From: Akebia trifoliata
Lineage: Eukaryota; Streptophyta; Magnoliopsida; Ranunculales; Lardizabalaceae
Length of the DNA: 64,000 bases
Reading direction: 5' to 3'
Assembly: GCA_017979445.1 (NCBI GenBank)
Contig: CM030706.1
Location: 22,275,884-22,339,883, forward strand
This document shows, one piece after another, positions 20,633 through 32,969 of this stretch. Position numbers and translations under genes: made by a program. Positions within the stretch are counted from its first letter, which is position 1. Each line of letters starts with the position of its first letter. The notes below the pieces were generated by a model. It was not told the origin of the DNA. It saw nothing but the letters and a program-made list of their open reading frames with translations, and ran no database searches.

Positions 20633-21039
20633 TTGGGTCGATGATCAGATCTTCTGAAATACTAATCATGGAAGCAAGTGTAGCTAGTGCATCGGCGAAC
20701 TGGTTCTTAGCTTTTGGCATGTATGTGAATGAGATTCTGTCAAAGTGTGAGCTTAGTTCCTCTGGATACTCGTGGTAAGGGACCAGTCTCTGTTTCCGAG
20801 TCTTCCATTCTCCAGTCGTCTGATAGACTACTAGGCTTGAATCTCCGAAAACATCAATCTCGTCTACCTCGAGATCTAGTGCTGCTTTTAACCTGCTATG
20901 CATGCTTCATATTCAGCCTCGTTGTTGGAGTATTGGAACTTCAATCTGATTGCGATTGACACGTGGGACCCATCTGGTTTAATCAAGACTGCCCCTATTC
21001 CATTTCCTTTCTGATTGGCTGCTCCGTCGAAATACATTT
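20427..21039 (-). pseudogene. Second (archaeal-type) RNase H domain of Tat-like pol
   Basis: The minus strand reads MYFDGAANQKGNGIGAVLI and then FQYSNNEAEYEACIAG, followed by DVFGDSSLVV and KNQFADALATLASM. This gives the D-E-D-D pattern of an RNase H domain additional to the one at 21041-21600. A duplicated RNase H before integrase is characteristic of the Tat/Ogre lineage (established). A single-base loss in the run near 20885-20892 shifts the frame after ACIAG. An in-frame TAG at 21041-21043 precedes MYFDG (W or Q expected), and another frameshift near 20520 leads into integrase. Confidence 0.85.
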
Positions 21040-21040
21040 T

Positions 21041-21660
21041 CTAGCCTGGTTCTTCGTTATCGTTATCGTTTTCCATCTCGGTAAATAGTATAACTTCATC
21101 CGGGAAGTTTGTTTTCAACGGCTCGTAATCAGGCAATGGGTGCTCGGCGAGGTGATCGACGATGGCTTGCCCTTTGATGGCCTTGTGAGTGACATAGGTG
21201 ATGTCGAACTCAGATAATAATAATTGCAACTTCCCTGTGCGGCCTGTTAGTGCTACTTTTTCGAACAGGTACTTCAGGGGGTCCATTCTGGCGATAAGCA
21301 TAGTCGAGTAGCTGAGCAAATAATGACGCAGTCGTTGAGATGTCCAGACTAACGCACAGCAAGTCTTCTCGAGTGTTGAATATTTCGCTTCGTAATCGAT
21401 GAATTTCTTGTTGAGATAGTAGATGGCATGTTCCTTCCATCCTGATTCATTATGTTGCCCTAGCACACACCCCATTGACGTTTGTTATACTGAGATATAC
21501 ATCAGCAGAGGTCACCCTGGAGTGGGAGGGACTAAGACTGGTGGATTGAGCAGATATTGCTTGATTTTATCGAATGCTTCCTTACAGTCTTTGTTCCACT
21601 TCTTTGGCGTATCCTTCCTTAATAGCTTGAAGACTGACTCACAGATAGGCGTCAGTTGAG
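21041..21660 (-). pseudogene. RNase H domain of Tat-like pol
   Basis: The frame from 21475 reads MGCVLGQHNESGWKEHAIYY, then KKFIDYEAKYSTLEKTCCAL and TGRTGKLQLLLSEFDITY, the gypsy RNase H adjoining reverse transcriptase. The stretch 21480-21660 between it and the RT frame holds the connection ('plants...KWNKDCKEAFDKIKQYL') with stops. Degrades the RNA strand of the RNA-DNA hybrid in an active element; here broken. Confidence 0.8.
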
Positions 21661-22858
21661 CTATAAACCGACAGGTACTTTCATCTTGAAGATATATTTA
21701 GTCTTAGCCGGATCTATTTCAATGCCCCTTCTGCTGACGATGAACCCCAGTAACTTGCTCGATGTTGTCCCGAACACACATTTTACCGGATTTAGCCTCA
21801 AGCTGTATTTTCTGAGTCTGTCAAACAACTTCTTTAGATTTATCAGACGGTCTTCTTCAATGCCGGATTTAGCAATCATGTCGTCTACGTAGACCTCCAT
21901 TTCCTTATGGATCATGTCGTGGAATAGTGCGATCATTGCCCGTTGGTAAGTCGTCCCAGCGTTTTTCAGCCCGAATGACATAACTTTGTAGTGGAAAGTA
22001 CCCCATGCTGTGATGAACGCTGTCTTTTCTTGGTCTTCTTCGGCCATTTTTATATGGTTATAGCCCGAGAAGCCGTCCATGAATGAGAACATGCCATGCC
22101 CTGCTGTACTATCGACTAGAGTGTCAATGTGTGGAAGCGAAAAATCATCCTTAGGACTGGCTTTGTTCAAGTCTCAGTAGTCAACACACATGCGTACTTT
22201 TTCGTCTTTCTTAGGTACCGGGACGACGTTAGCTAACCATTCGGGGTATGTAGAAACCGTAAGAAATCCGACTTCGAATTGCTTCATGACCTCATCCTTG
22301 ACCTTGAGGGTCCATTCTGGCTTCAGTCTTCTCAGTTTCTACTTGATCAGCTTGCTTCCGATAGCAATTGGCAGTTTATGGACGATCAGATCTGTGTCTA
22401 ACCTAGGCATATCCCTGTATGACCATGCGAAGACGTCCTGATACTTCCGTAGGAATTCGACCATTTCTTCTTTTTGTTGCGACGTCAAAAAGCTCTTATT
22501 TTGACAATTCGTGGGTCCTCTTCGGTACCAAGATTGATTGAGTCTGTATCCTCGATGTTTGGCTAAACACCTCTCTCGTGACGTTCTACCAAATCTTTGA
22601 TTTCTTTGGGTTGGTATTTCATTTCGTCCTCAGAATCTTCTTTTATCCCCATGAGGTTGAAGTCGAGTTCAAGATCGAAATCATACTCGTCCCTTTCAAA
22701 TTCTGTTTTATCTGAATACTCTCTTGATGAAGACAGATCCTTTGAAAACTCTTTCTTTTTTTATTTTTGTAAAATATCTATTTTTTTGTAATTTTCAAAG
22801 AGATTTGAATATGAGTTAGAATACATATCTATTTTTGTAAAATATCTGTTTTTTGTAA
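21661..22858 (-). pseudogene. Reverse transcriptase of Tat-like pol, with N-terminal linker
   Basis: The minus strand shows the linker PNIEDTDSINLGTEEDPR and EFLRKYQDVFAWSYRDMP, then PEWLANVVPVPKKDEKVRM, CVDY*DLNKASPKDDFSLP, MFSFMDGFSGYNHIKM and the catalytic MEVYVDDMIAKS (YVDD). In-frame stops at 22174-22176 (TGA for the R of CVDYRDLN), 22339-22341 (TAG, Q expected) and 22563-22565 (TAG, Q expected) are each one transition from the family residue. Upstream of about 22800 it becomes low-complexity and joins the truncated B LTR at 22859, so gag, protease and PBS are deleted. Confidence 0.85.
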
Positions 22859-24638
22859 TGGTCACCCGATGGACAATTTCCAAAAAATGACATTTTTGGG
22901 ATTAGTGACTCGTGATGGATAGGGGACTAATCAAACCTAGGGATTCGAGTAAGCGGCTCGATTGGAGAAAAGGGAAGGTGTTAGGCACCCTTTTCTCCCC
23001 GCCAAGTGGCGGTAACCTCAAATAATTCGATCATTTTTTATTTTGAAGAAAATTGGAAAATAATGTGCCACGTGGGGGTTTTTGTACCCTAGATAGGGAT
23101 TCATTTTTGGCTTGATCATAGGGTCATTTCATTAATGGAAATGACCCTTACGGATCTTTAACCTTGAGGTCCACTCATTTAAAAATAAAAACGAAAGAAA
23201 AGAAGGGGGTACTTAGAAGAGGGAGAAGGTGAGGATAGAGAGAGAGAGGGGGTGGTGTACTTCAAACCCACCTTGTACTCTTGATCTTCTTTTCTTCTTC
23301 TTCTTGACTTCTCTTCTTCTCTTGAGTCCTTAATGAAATATGAGAGTGAACTTATTTTTTTAAAAGATGATATGAGAGAGTAGTGGGGATGAGTAGAGAG
23401 AGTAGATTTTTTCTTAGGGAGACTTGGTAACCATTTTTGGGATGAGAGGGGAGGTATTTATAGGTATTTGGAGGAGGTTTGGGGTATAATGGGGTGAAGA
23501 GTCGAGAGAATAGAAAATGGCATGGGTATTTGAAGTGAAAGGTGTGAAATTTAAAGTGGAATGGAGGGTAAATGTGTAATGAGTGAAAATGGGTGAGGTT
23601 TAAATCCAAATAGGTTGGATCCTACCCAAATCCATTTGGGTAGAGTGTTTGACGGGATGAGATGAGTGATGATTGATGGGGGGAGTGGAGGTGTAAGAGG
23701 GTTGTTTAGAGGAGGAGTGTTAGGTTGGTTGATGAGGTGAGGTGTGTAGATTTAGGAGAATGGGTTGTGTAAAAGGTTGTTAAATTGATTTTTGGGAGAA
23801 TAAAGGAGATGATGCCATGTGACAATCATGATGAGAGGGTGAGGGGATGAGATTGGTTGATTAGTTGATAGAGGTTGTTTGATTAATGAGAGGAGTGTGG
23901 GTTAGTTGATTGATGATGAAGGAAGTATGGGTGGAGGTGATTTTGTTAGAGTGTTTTAAGGGAAAGTGATGGGTTGATTTGTAAGGGATATGGGTGGTGA
24001 TGTGGGTGGTTGATGATGTTAGAGAATGGTGATGGGTTAGGGTATGGGTTGAGGTGTGGGTGGTTGATGAGGGCTTGTGGGCCTTAGGTGGGTTTAAGGT
24101 ATTCACGAATTTCGAGGCGGAGTGGTGGAAGATAGATGAGGGGTAGGTATCCCAAGTCTCACATTTTTAATTTTTTAATTTTTTTGTGTTTTTGAAATTA
24201 TTGATTTGATCAAAAATGTCACTTGTTGACAAATCGGGCTTTTTTAGGCCCGTTGAAGGATTTTATCGAATCTTGATGTAAGCGAGGAGCGGTGATGTTG
24301 AACACGTATAAGACGGGTCCCAACCCTTTTCGTAGGTCCCCTTAAATCATTGGGAGGTCTTAGGGGCCTTGGTTTAATTGAATTGCCACATTTTAACCTT
24401 TTGGGCCTTTGAGGCCCGTCGGCCTATTTTGTTGGAAAGTCGGTATTTCGAATAGAGCGGGATAGATGGGAGCATGTCGAATCCTTTTGGTGGACCTACT
24501 AACCCATTGAGAGGTGTTAGAGGCTTGGATTTTGGCAAAAATGTCAGATTTTAATGTTTCGGGCCTTCGAGGCCCGTTGGTCCAATTTATCGAAAAATCA
24601 CTGTTTTTGGGCCTTTCGTTCAAATTGGGATGTCTACA
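22859..24638 (-). mobile_element. LTR family B, copy 2 (truncated 5' LTR of the B element)
   Basis: In minus sense it starts TGTAGACATCCC at 24638 and runs to 22859, lacking its last ~85 bp and the PBS. It closely matches 6361-8631 in order and sequence, apart from the missing ~420 bp G/T-rich part. The hairpin GGAGAAAAGGG/CCCTTTTCTCC with loop AAGGTGTTAGGCA is at 22964-22998. Its right flank 'ctcac' continues an E-family LTR, so this element inserted into E. It is read as the 5' LTR paired with 6361-8631. Confidence 0.8.
22964..22998 (-). other. Conserved LTR hairpin (B-2)
   Basis: An 11-bp perfect stem with the invariant loop, identical to B-1, followed by the CCGCC-AAGT-GGCGG hairpin. Confidence 0.85.
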
Positions 24639-27293
24639 CTCACCAAGTGACGGATTCTGGTTGTCTATCTGACCCATCAGATGATTCTCACTCGTTTTCT
24701 ACACTTGCCTCACCAAACTCTGAATCTGAAACTAAAAAAATGAAGAAGGAAATGGTGAATAACAATAGTTACCCAGTAGGGAAGTAAACAATTTCTGCCA
24801 ATAACCTATCCTAAAATGAACGAATAAACATACTGAATCATTTTAAAATATGTAAAGTTTTACAGAAGAAACTACGATTAACTGGTACATATAGTCAGGG
24901 ATGAGCAATTAAACATTTTAAAACTCACATTACATCAATCAACAGTACTTACTATAACATTCTCTTTATATACAAATCTAATTGACCAAATAGAAACATT
25001 AAACATGTATTTCCTTTCAAATATTGAAGTAAGACAATATATACATAATATACTATGGTAGAGTGTTGGAATTAAAGAGTTGGGATTCACGACTGGATCA
25101 TTCCCAGTTGTGACATGATGTTACAATTATTCTCTGACTTTTAGTTCCGGATTTTGTGGTCGGTCGCTGCACTTACCACGCTTGGTTAACCATTTATACG
25201 GCTCAGGCTGGCTGTTTGACGTGACCGTAAGCAATGGGTCTCTTTTGGATGTGTCAGAACGTTCGACTACTATAGATTGTTAGTAATCACTGACTAATCA
25301 TCTTCGTCTATACCTATTAGGCGTACATGTGACTCCCAAATATACAAACCATTCGTATACGACCACCTTTACATTACAAATTCACTGGAAAAGATAGAGA
25401 GGAATAACCTGGATTCCAGTTGTGACTCCACTCTCATATACGTCCCATACCACGTATAAGTTTGGTGGTCTCTACCGTACATCCCAGGATATACACCACT
25501 CCGGATGATATGACGCACTATCCCTTCAGGCATTCACAAACTCTTTAACAGCTCACAAAAATAACTACATATATATTATTTTCATTTGAAAACAAAAGAG
25601 AAATTAACAATACAAGGTTGATAATAGATATCCAGTTTCCTACCATGCAACTGTGACCACCCGGCCTAAAATAAATAATTGAACGGAAAAATAAACAACG
25701 CCTCGAGCTACCAGAAAGTAAATAAACATGCAACTAGTAATATCATCCCTGGATACCCGTTCACAACCCTACACACAACACAATAATGTAAAATGCAGAC
25801 ATCACCCCGCGGGTGTGATTCTGACATTTTATCGTTTTCATACCTTTTTTCCCTTTTTTTGAATTTTACAGTTTTCAATCTCTCAAACAAAATATTCACT
25901 TTCTGATATTCATCAACTCAATATGAGTTAATTGAATATAAAATCATTTTTCTAATTATGAAATTCATTTATTAATAACATTGAAAAAGTACAAAATTTA
26001 GATCAAAACGAGGTCCAAGCGGTGCACAGGACCCAACTGACGGAAATAACCCGTTGAAATATCTTACCCACGTATAATTTGTTATAAACTACAATTAAAC
26101 ATATCAAATATGCAAGTTCTGATTTGAATTTGAAATAACCAATTGAATTCTAAATTTTTTGAAACTCACCATAAATTTTTAATAAAATCCTAAATAAAAT
26201 TTTTACAATCTACGATTACTGATAGAAATTGAGAGTTCATTACAATCTCTAGGCGACGAAATTGAAACAAGTGCATAGAAATCGAGGTGACCGACACGAA
26301 AATCAAGAAAATTTGAATTTTGAGATGGTTGATTTTAGAATCTAACTCGGTGGTTTCGAAGATCTCGACGTTGTCGTCTTTTCTCCCTTCTACGACGGAG
26401 GACAGTTTGATCCCAAAACGGATGAAATTCGAGGTTGAAGTTTTGAAACCCCCGTATTACATATGACTGATTTTTTATGACACGGGACGAAGGAGAAGAT
26501 GAAACAAAGAGATCTTGGGTGGATTTTGTAAATATTGGGCTGCGGACCTTTTTCCCTTCTGCATCGGTCGTTAACGACGACCCGTTCGCAACAGATCTGA
26601 GGTTGAAAATTTAAAAATAAAATAAAATTTTTTTTTAAAATTCCATGGCTGGTTTTGGGTGGTTTAAAATGAAGGTGAATAGTGAAAAAATTAAAAAAAA
26701 TTTATTTATATAAATCTTGAGATAAAATCGGTATTTTGCCTATTATTTCGATCGTTGATAACTTGACCATCCGGACTCCAAAAGTGACGAATGAATACTC
26801 TATTTCGCCTAATTTTTCATTCCAGATTTAATGGTGTGGTCAATTTCTACAAATTTTATTTCTAACAAAAATTTATAATTTTAGCCTGAGGTGACCCCTA
26901 AAATTGACGTCATTTTCATTTTTGACGATAATTCAACTTTTTGTACTCCAAAAATGACAAGTAAATAGTTTATGTTTAATAATTTTTGTTATGAACCCAA
27001 TGGTGTAATCAAATCTTAATAATTCTTGTTCTAGCAAAAAGTCACTATTTTAGCCTGGTTCAACTCGGAATCGAGGATTTTACAACTTTTATGTTCAAAC
27101 TCGCATTTGAACATGCTTACATGCTAAAATATGATTTTTAACCATTTTGAATCCAATGGTGAGGTCAGATTTCCTTAAAAATGATCAGAAACTTCCTAAA
27201 ATTTTACCCCTAAGTCCCACTTTCAAGATTTTTTTTCAAAATTATATTATTTATTTTTCTTCGATATACGAATTGAAAACTCAGGGTTTTACA
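24639..27293 (-). mobile_element. LTR family E, copy 3 (truncated at its left end)
   Basis: It starts inside the family at 'ctcaccaagtgacggattctgg' and ends 'cagggttttaca' at 27293 (minus sense TGTAAAACCCTGAG). It aligns throughout with 35911-39075. The first ~350 bp of the plus-strand view (TGTGGCG... to the insertion point) are separated from it by the B element and lie outside the window or are lost. Small frames are not genes. Confidence 0.8.
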
Positions 27294-27885
27294 TCTAAGG
27301 TAGGGAATTCCTAGATTTTCTTAATAATCTTAGATTTTGATGTATCTTAATTTTTGATAAAAAAAATGTAATATTTTTGTTAAAATTTCAAAAAAAAAAT
27401 TATATTTTTATAAAAAATCATATTTTGAATATGTTTTTAGATGTTTTGGGAATGAATTTATGTTTTAAAAATGATATTTTGGAAGTTTGGTCAAAGAAAA
27501 ATTGATTTCGGAGTCAAAAATCACATTTTTATAAAAATTGTTGTGTTGTGGGTGCCATCGACGGTACCATAGATAGCACCACTAGAACTTTTGGTGACAC
27601 CAATAAAAAGTGTTTATACCACACATAGGCTTGCCCAGAATTTGTACCACCGGCTAAGAATATCTTTACTATTAATATATCTCTATTTTTGGTCATTTTT
27701 TTGTTACTTTCTTTAAAATGATTTTTGGTATTTAAATTTATCTAAAACTTTACTTTTATCGCTTTCAAAGAGTATACAAGATTTGATCGAAATTAAGAAA
27801 TAAAGTGGTTTGAAGTTCAAAACTTTAAGAGGTTGTATTACAAGTGCAATATCTTTAATTTTATAAATGAAAGTATAGGCTCTCT
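27294..27885. other. Unassigned AT-rich sequence
   Basis: Nothing recognisable. It contains A/T runs and a short GC-richer word group near 27545-27600. Confidence 0.3.
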
Positions 27886-28520
27886 ACATTTGTGTGTGAT
27901 GGCGAGTGGATATCCAGAGTTAACTTTTACTTTCTGTTATCATAATGCAATGTTACATGTTTATTTAAGATTTTATTATGACGATGAGATGTTGCATGTT
28001 TATTTAAGATTTTGTTATTGCAAGGCAATGTGTCCTATTGTTTATTTTTATTGGATTGAGCTATTGCATGATAGGAAATTGGATATCCATTCTTCACACT
28101 TGTATGTTTTTATTTTTAAAAAAGAAAAAGTACTTAAACGTAGTTATTTTGTGATTCGTTAAAGAACTTGTGAATGCTTGTAATGATAGTCTGTCATGTC
28201 ATTTTCTGAGTCACATACTATGTTAGGATGAATAGTTTCGATGGTAAAATCCTATGTAATATGAGATGCATAAAAGAGTAGCATTACAACTGAGATCCAG
28301 GAGATTCCTTTTTATCCTTATCAGCAAAATATGTAATGTAAAGGTAGTTTGTGAAAGTGTAGAGATGTTATCAGGAATCATATGTTTGCCTGATAGACTT
28401 AAATGAAGATGGTTGTCAATGATCATTAACAGTCTAGAATAGTCAAATGTAGTAACATTTTGTGAAAGGACCTGTACCTTACGGTCATAGTCAATAGCCA
28501 ATCTGAGCTGAATAAATCAA
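27886..28520 (+). repeat. Degenerate E-family LTR fragment, plus orientation
   Basis: Shares ordered words with the plus-strand E copy at 57240-57830: 'gtggatatccag', 'actttctgttatcat', 'attgcatgataggaaa', 'tggatatccatt', 'cttgtgaatgc', 'gatagtctgtcat', 'gatcattaacagtctagaa'. Older and more diverged than the other E copies. The 27833-28162 frame is within this repeat. Confidence 0.65.
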
Positions 28521-29002
28521 CAATTAATGATGGGGTTCAACATTAGTGAAATCTAGAATATATTTGGATCCTAACTAAAAGATATTTAATCATGATTTTC
28601 ACGCTCTTATCAACTACACTATCATTGTTTGTACTTAGTACTATTAGTAATGTTATGTGGATTTAAATTGAAATATTTACAAATTGATAAAATGATTTAT
28701 TTAGATTTCAAGCTTTACATTATGTTACAAAATATTTCATGAATTTTTTAAGGATGATATTATATTTTGATAATAAAACTGGTAAATTGATCAAATTTTC
28801 AAACGATTATTATTTTTTGGTTATTCTTTATTTTGACAGTTATTTATATTTTCAGTATGATTATACATTTTGCTATTATTTATATTGAAAAACTTGCTTA
28901 TGTTTCAAATGCATTAAAATAATTTTACTTTCATATTTAGGGGATTGTTAGTTTGAGATAGTTGTTTATCTGCTGGGTAACTCTTTTATTACCCACCCTA
29001 AC
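28521..29002. other. Unassigned AT-rich sequence
   Basis: No gene or repeat boundary recognised. It is the host DNA flanking the large nested E LTR. Confidence 0.3.
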
Positions 29003-30434
29003 TTTCATGTGGCGTCCCCCGAACACTAATACAATACCTCATGTTAGATCTCAAGATACTAAGTGGGGCCTCGAAATTTCGGCATGCAGCATTCCAAGGC
29101 GTTCAACCTCCACCTAATAAACGGCATACATTATCCTGCATATATACATGTAAAATATAATACAAGCGGAAGCCTATATACATCTAATAATATATGATAG
29201 ATCAGAGTACGAAAGGATTATACAAACATTCCTCACTCTAACAAAAATTCTAATGCTCAATACAAAATCTATAATACTCGTGGACAAATCGACACCACTA
29301 TGGGGTATAGCCCCAGTACTCACTAGATAATAGACTTTGGTCGTCTGTTTGACCCACCAGATGGTCCCCACTCACTGGTTCTACACCCGTCTCGCCTACT
29401 ACAGGCTCTGAAGCTAAAAAAATAGGAAGAAAATGGTGAGTAACAATGGTTACCTAATAAGAAATTAAATAATTTATGCCAATAACCTTTCCTAACATGA
29501 ACGAATAAGCATATTGAATCATTTTAACATATACAAAGTTTTATAGAAGAAACTGTAGACACCCCATTTTTGCACTCACCTGATTAATCAACTCGTCAAC
29601 CCGATCGTAATGATTCGTAGTGATGGATAATTATTCCAATACTTTATTTGTTACTAGACATGTTTCAGAAATTCGGATGAGATATCTCAAATTAACAAAA
29701 CTGTAGAAACCACGCTACGCTAGGAAAATATAACCCCAAAACATAGAAATCATCATTTTGCAGACAAAAAGAAGTTTTACAATAAAAATCACTAAAAAAT
29801 AATCAAATTATCAAAATACCCCTAACTTCAAAACATCCTTAGAGCCCCCTTATGTTGAAGAAAACTCTTTTGAATACATAAAATAACAAAGTGAAACCAA
29901 ATAAATCATTTTGTCAATTTTCACCAAATTCGTTAAAATTATGAAAATGCCCCTCATTGGGTTTACAATTGTTTCATGCAAAAAATTCGTAAATGACACA
30001 AACTCATAATTCTATTGAATTTCTTACGAAAAATCGATTCCAAAACATCCCGGAACATCGAAAAATGACTTGAACACAAAAGTTCTCTTCAAGGGGTAAA
30101 ACGATAATTTTTTAATTTTAACAATTAAAAATTTTGAAATTAATAAATAAAATATTAATTAATGTAAAGTGAAATCTTAATAAAATTAATTGAATAATCT
30201 GAACCAAGAAAATTAATCAATCATACCTATGGACACGGGATTTCGAATGTTTTTCAAACATCCCTCCACTTTGGGGTGTTTTGGAGTCGCCACCATTCAA
30301 ATTGGTAAAGGGGTGTGAATGGTCACCCGGATTTGTATTTTTTGAAAAATCATGTCATTTTGTCATTTTTTGTTGACTCTCGTAAGATAAGGTGTATGGT
30401 CCAACCTTTGATTCGAAGGTAAGGGGGTCCATTT

Positions 30435-30482
30435 ATGGAGTAGGGAAGGTGTTAGGCACCCTACTCCATCCACGTAATGTGG
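30435..30482 (-). other. Conserved LTR double hairpin (C-1)
   Basis: The 11-bp perfect stem is ATGGAGTAGGG (30435-30445) with CCCTACTCCAT (30459-30469), closing the invariant loop AAGGTGTTAGGCA. A second hairpin is CCAC-GTAAT-GTGG (30470-30482). This is a third independent stem sequence around the same loop. Confidence 0.85.
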
Positions 30483-31374
30483 TAACCTCGGATTCGGTCA
30501 TTTTTAAAATAAAAGAAAATAAATGAAAAATAATTTGATGTATGCCCTCAAGTGTGAGGGGCTTTGATATTGATTTAGTCCATTGAGGGCACCCTTATTG
30601 AAAAAGGGGCCCTTGAAGGACTCAAATCATTGTGGTGTGTGCAAAGTGTGGGAAGAGGGAAAGTAGAAGAGGGGATGTAGAGGGGATGTTCTTTTTGTTG
30701 AACCCACCTTGTCCCAATCTTGATCTTCAAGTATGTCTTCCCTTGAATTGACTTGGACTTGCTTGAAGTTGTAGAAGATGGAGTGGAGTTGAGAGTGAGG
30801 TGTTGAGAGTAGAGTAGAGTAGAGAGTTGTAGTTTTTGAGGATTTTTTTATCAAAATTTCATTAGTTGTTGTATGGGGAGAATGGAGGGGTTTTTATAGA
30901 GGTTGGAGAGATATTTTGAGGGTATAATGGGGTGAATGAAGAGAATAATGGATAATGGCATGGGTTTGAGAGGAAAGGGGTATGAAATTTAAGATGGAAA
31001 TAAGGGTAGTTTTGTAATGAGGGAAATGGGTTATGTTTTAACCCAAATGGTTTGGATCTTACCCAAATCCATTTGGGTAGAGTGTTTGGTGGGGTGAGAT
31101 GAGTGATGGTTGATGGGTGTAAGAGAGTTGTTTGGAGAATGAGTGTAGAGATGGTTGAAGAGGTAAGGTGTTAGATTTGAGATGATGTGTAGTGTAAGAG
31201 GTTGATTGGTTGGATTTTGGGAGAGGTGAAGGGATGAAGACATGTGGCAAATGGGGAGATGATGAGATTGGTTGATTGGTGATGGTGGTTAGATGATTAG
31301 AGAGAAGAGTATGGGAGGTATGGGTTGAGGTGATTTTATGAGAGTGTTTTAAGGGAAAGTGATGGATAGACATG

Positions 31375-31710
31375 GGTTGTGATGTGGGTGGTTGATAGTG
31401 TTAGAGAATGGGGAATATGTTAGGTTAGGGTAGGGTATGGGTTATGATGTTGGTGGTTGATGATGAGAGGATGGGGAATAGGTTAGGTTAGGGTAGGGTT
31501 ATGGGTTATGATGTTGGTGTTTGATGATGAGAGGATGGGGAATAGGTTAGGTTAGGGTAGGGTTATGGGTTGAGTTGATTTTTGGAGGGAAGTGATGGAG
31601 TTGGTTAATGATGATGAGAGGATGGGTAATAGGTTAGGTTAGGGTAGGGTTATGGGTTGAGTTGATTTTTGGAGGGAAGTGATGGAGTTGGTTAATGATG
31701 AGGGAGAGGA
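31375..31710. repeat. G/T-rich tandem repeats with telomere-like words
   Basis: Repeated block 'gaggatgggnaataggttagg' + 'ttagggtagggtta' at 31467, 31531 and 31618 (periods 64 and 87 bp), with a diverged first copy near 31410. The repeated TTAGGGTAGGG word resembles a degenerate plant telomere unit (TTTAGGG), but the units are not telomeric arrays. Confidence 0.75.
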
Positions 31711-32969
31711 AAGGGTGTGATGACTGTGTGTCATTTTTTGTATTGAGTTGGTGATTGGTTTGATGTGATGATGATGGTTTGGATTGGGTTTGGGTAGTGA
31801 GTTGGGCTTTGGTTGGGTTGGTTTAGGAAAGTAGTTTGGATTTTATGTGATGGGCTTGGGTTTAGATTGAATTGGGTTTATGATGGATTGGGTTTTAGAT
31901 TGAATTGGGTTTATGTTGGATTGGGTTTAGGAGAATAGTTAGGGTTTTATGTGATGGGCTTAGCTTAGGTTGGGTTTGTGTTGGATTGGATTGTAGAATA
32001 GGATGGGCTTAGCTTAGGTTGGGTTTCGGTGTGGGTAATTGGATGAGAGTGATTGGGCTTGGGTAGAATAGTAGTGGGTTGAATTTAAGGATGTAGGAGG
32101 GTGGTGAGGTGTGCGGGTCCATGGGCTACGTAAATCGCCTCGAACATTTATTAATGGAAAATGTGATGGGTTTTGTGTTTGGGCTTCAGGGCCCATTCCA
32201 ATTTTCAATTTTTGGGGGCATCTTACGTCGAGGGCCCGCTCTAATTCGGGTGTCTACAATACCCTTAGGCAAAATTATTAATGGTTGCCCATTTATTTAA
32301 GTGGAACCCTTTTATATTTATTAAAAAACCCTTCCATCTGGGCGTCCAAATAATTAAAGATATAATTAGGAGGTTCTCCACAAAATTTAAAAATATATTC
32401 TTTCATTGAACATAAGAATTAAAACCCTAATCTAAAGAAACCTAGTCAATCAAATAAGACTTAAGTCAAAATCCTAATTCACCTTATCTAAAAGAAACCT
32501 AATTAAACACCAACTCTTCCAAAAAAAATATATAAATATGAGCCTCCACAATCCAATCTCGTAGGTCAAAATAAACCCTAGAAAAAGTAGATCAAAAAGT
32601 TTTCCTAACCTTCTCCAAACCCTAATTTTGAAATCCTAACTCCCTAACTATCATCCAAACCCCAGTTTTTACTTAAAAAACACTCAAAAATCTTTCAAAA
32701 ATATCTAGAAACCCTTAAAAAAATATACAGAAAAATACTCAGATCTAGATACCTCAACTTGAAGATCAAAAGCAGATCTAGTGAGGAAAACAAAGCAATG
32801 AATCTCATACGAGAAGTTTCACCGCCAATACTGAAGGAACAAATCGTTGCGATTATCTATGTATACATTTTATTTTTTATTTTATTTTATTTATTTGTTT
32901 TAGGTCTTTTAGTAATGTAATCATTTTTTAGAAAATAGTAAAGACCGGCGTTTGTCGGGCGGGGTTGGT

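Larger units (their letters stand above)
30228..32258 (-). mobile_element. Solo LTR family C (TSD ATACC)
   Basis: 2031 bp, ending GGTGTCTACA at 32258 (minus sense TGTAGACACCCG). The other end reads TATGG at 30228, suggesting TG changed to TA. ATACC flanks at 30223-30227 and 32259-32263, and the empty site agrees with the A LTR at that point (aatcaat...cttaggcaaaatt). TATA-like sequence in minus sense near 30893. Hairpin at 30435-30469. U3 is G/T-rich with telomere-like tandem repeats (31375-31710). Frames on the minus strand such as 31059-31373 are low-complexity Ser/Thr/His/Pro runs, not genes. Confidence 0.9.

Noticed and set aside
23352..24106. Pro/Thr/Ser/His-rich minus-strand frames
   Set aside because: Translation of the G/T-rich U3 of LTR B-2; equivalents recur in all B and C LTRs with frameshifts.
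30228..31710. Interstitial telomere repeat
   Set aside because: Units are long tandem blocks with TTAGGG-like words, not a run of the heptamer.
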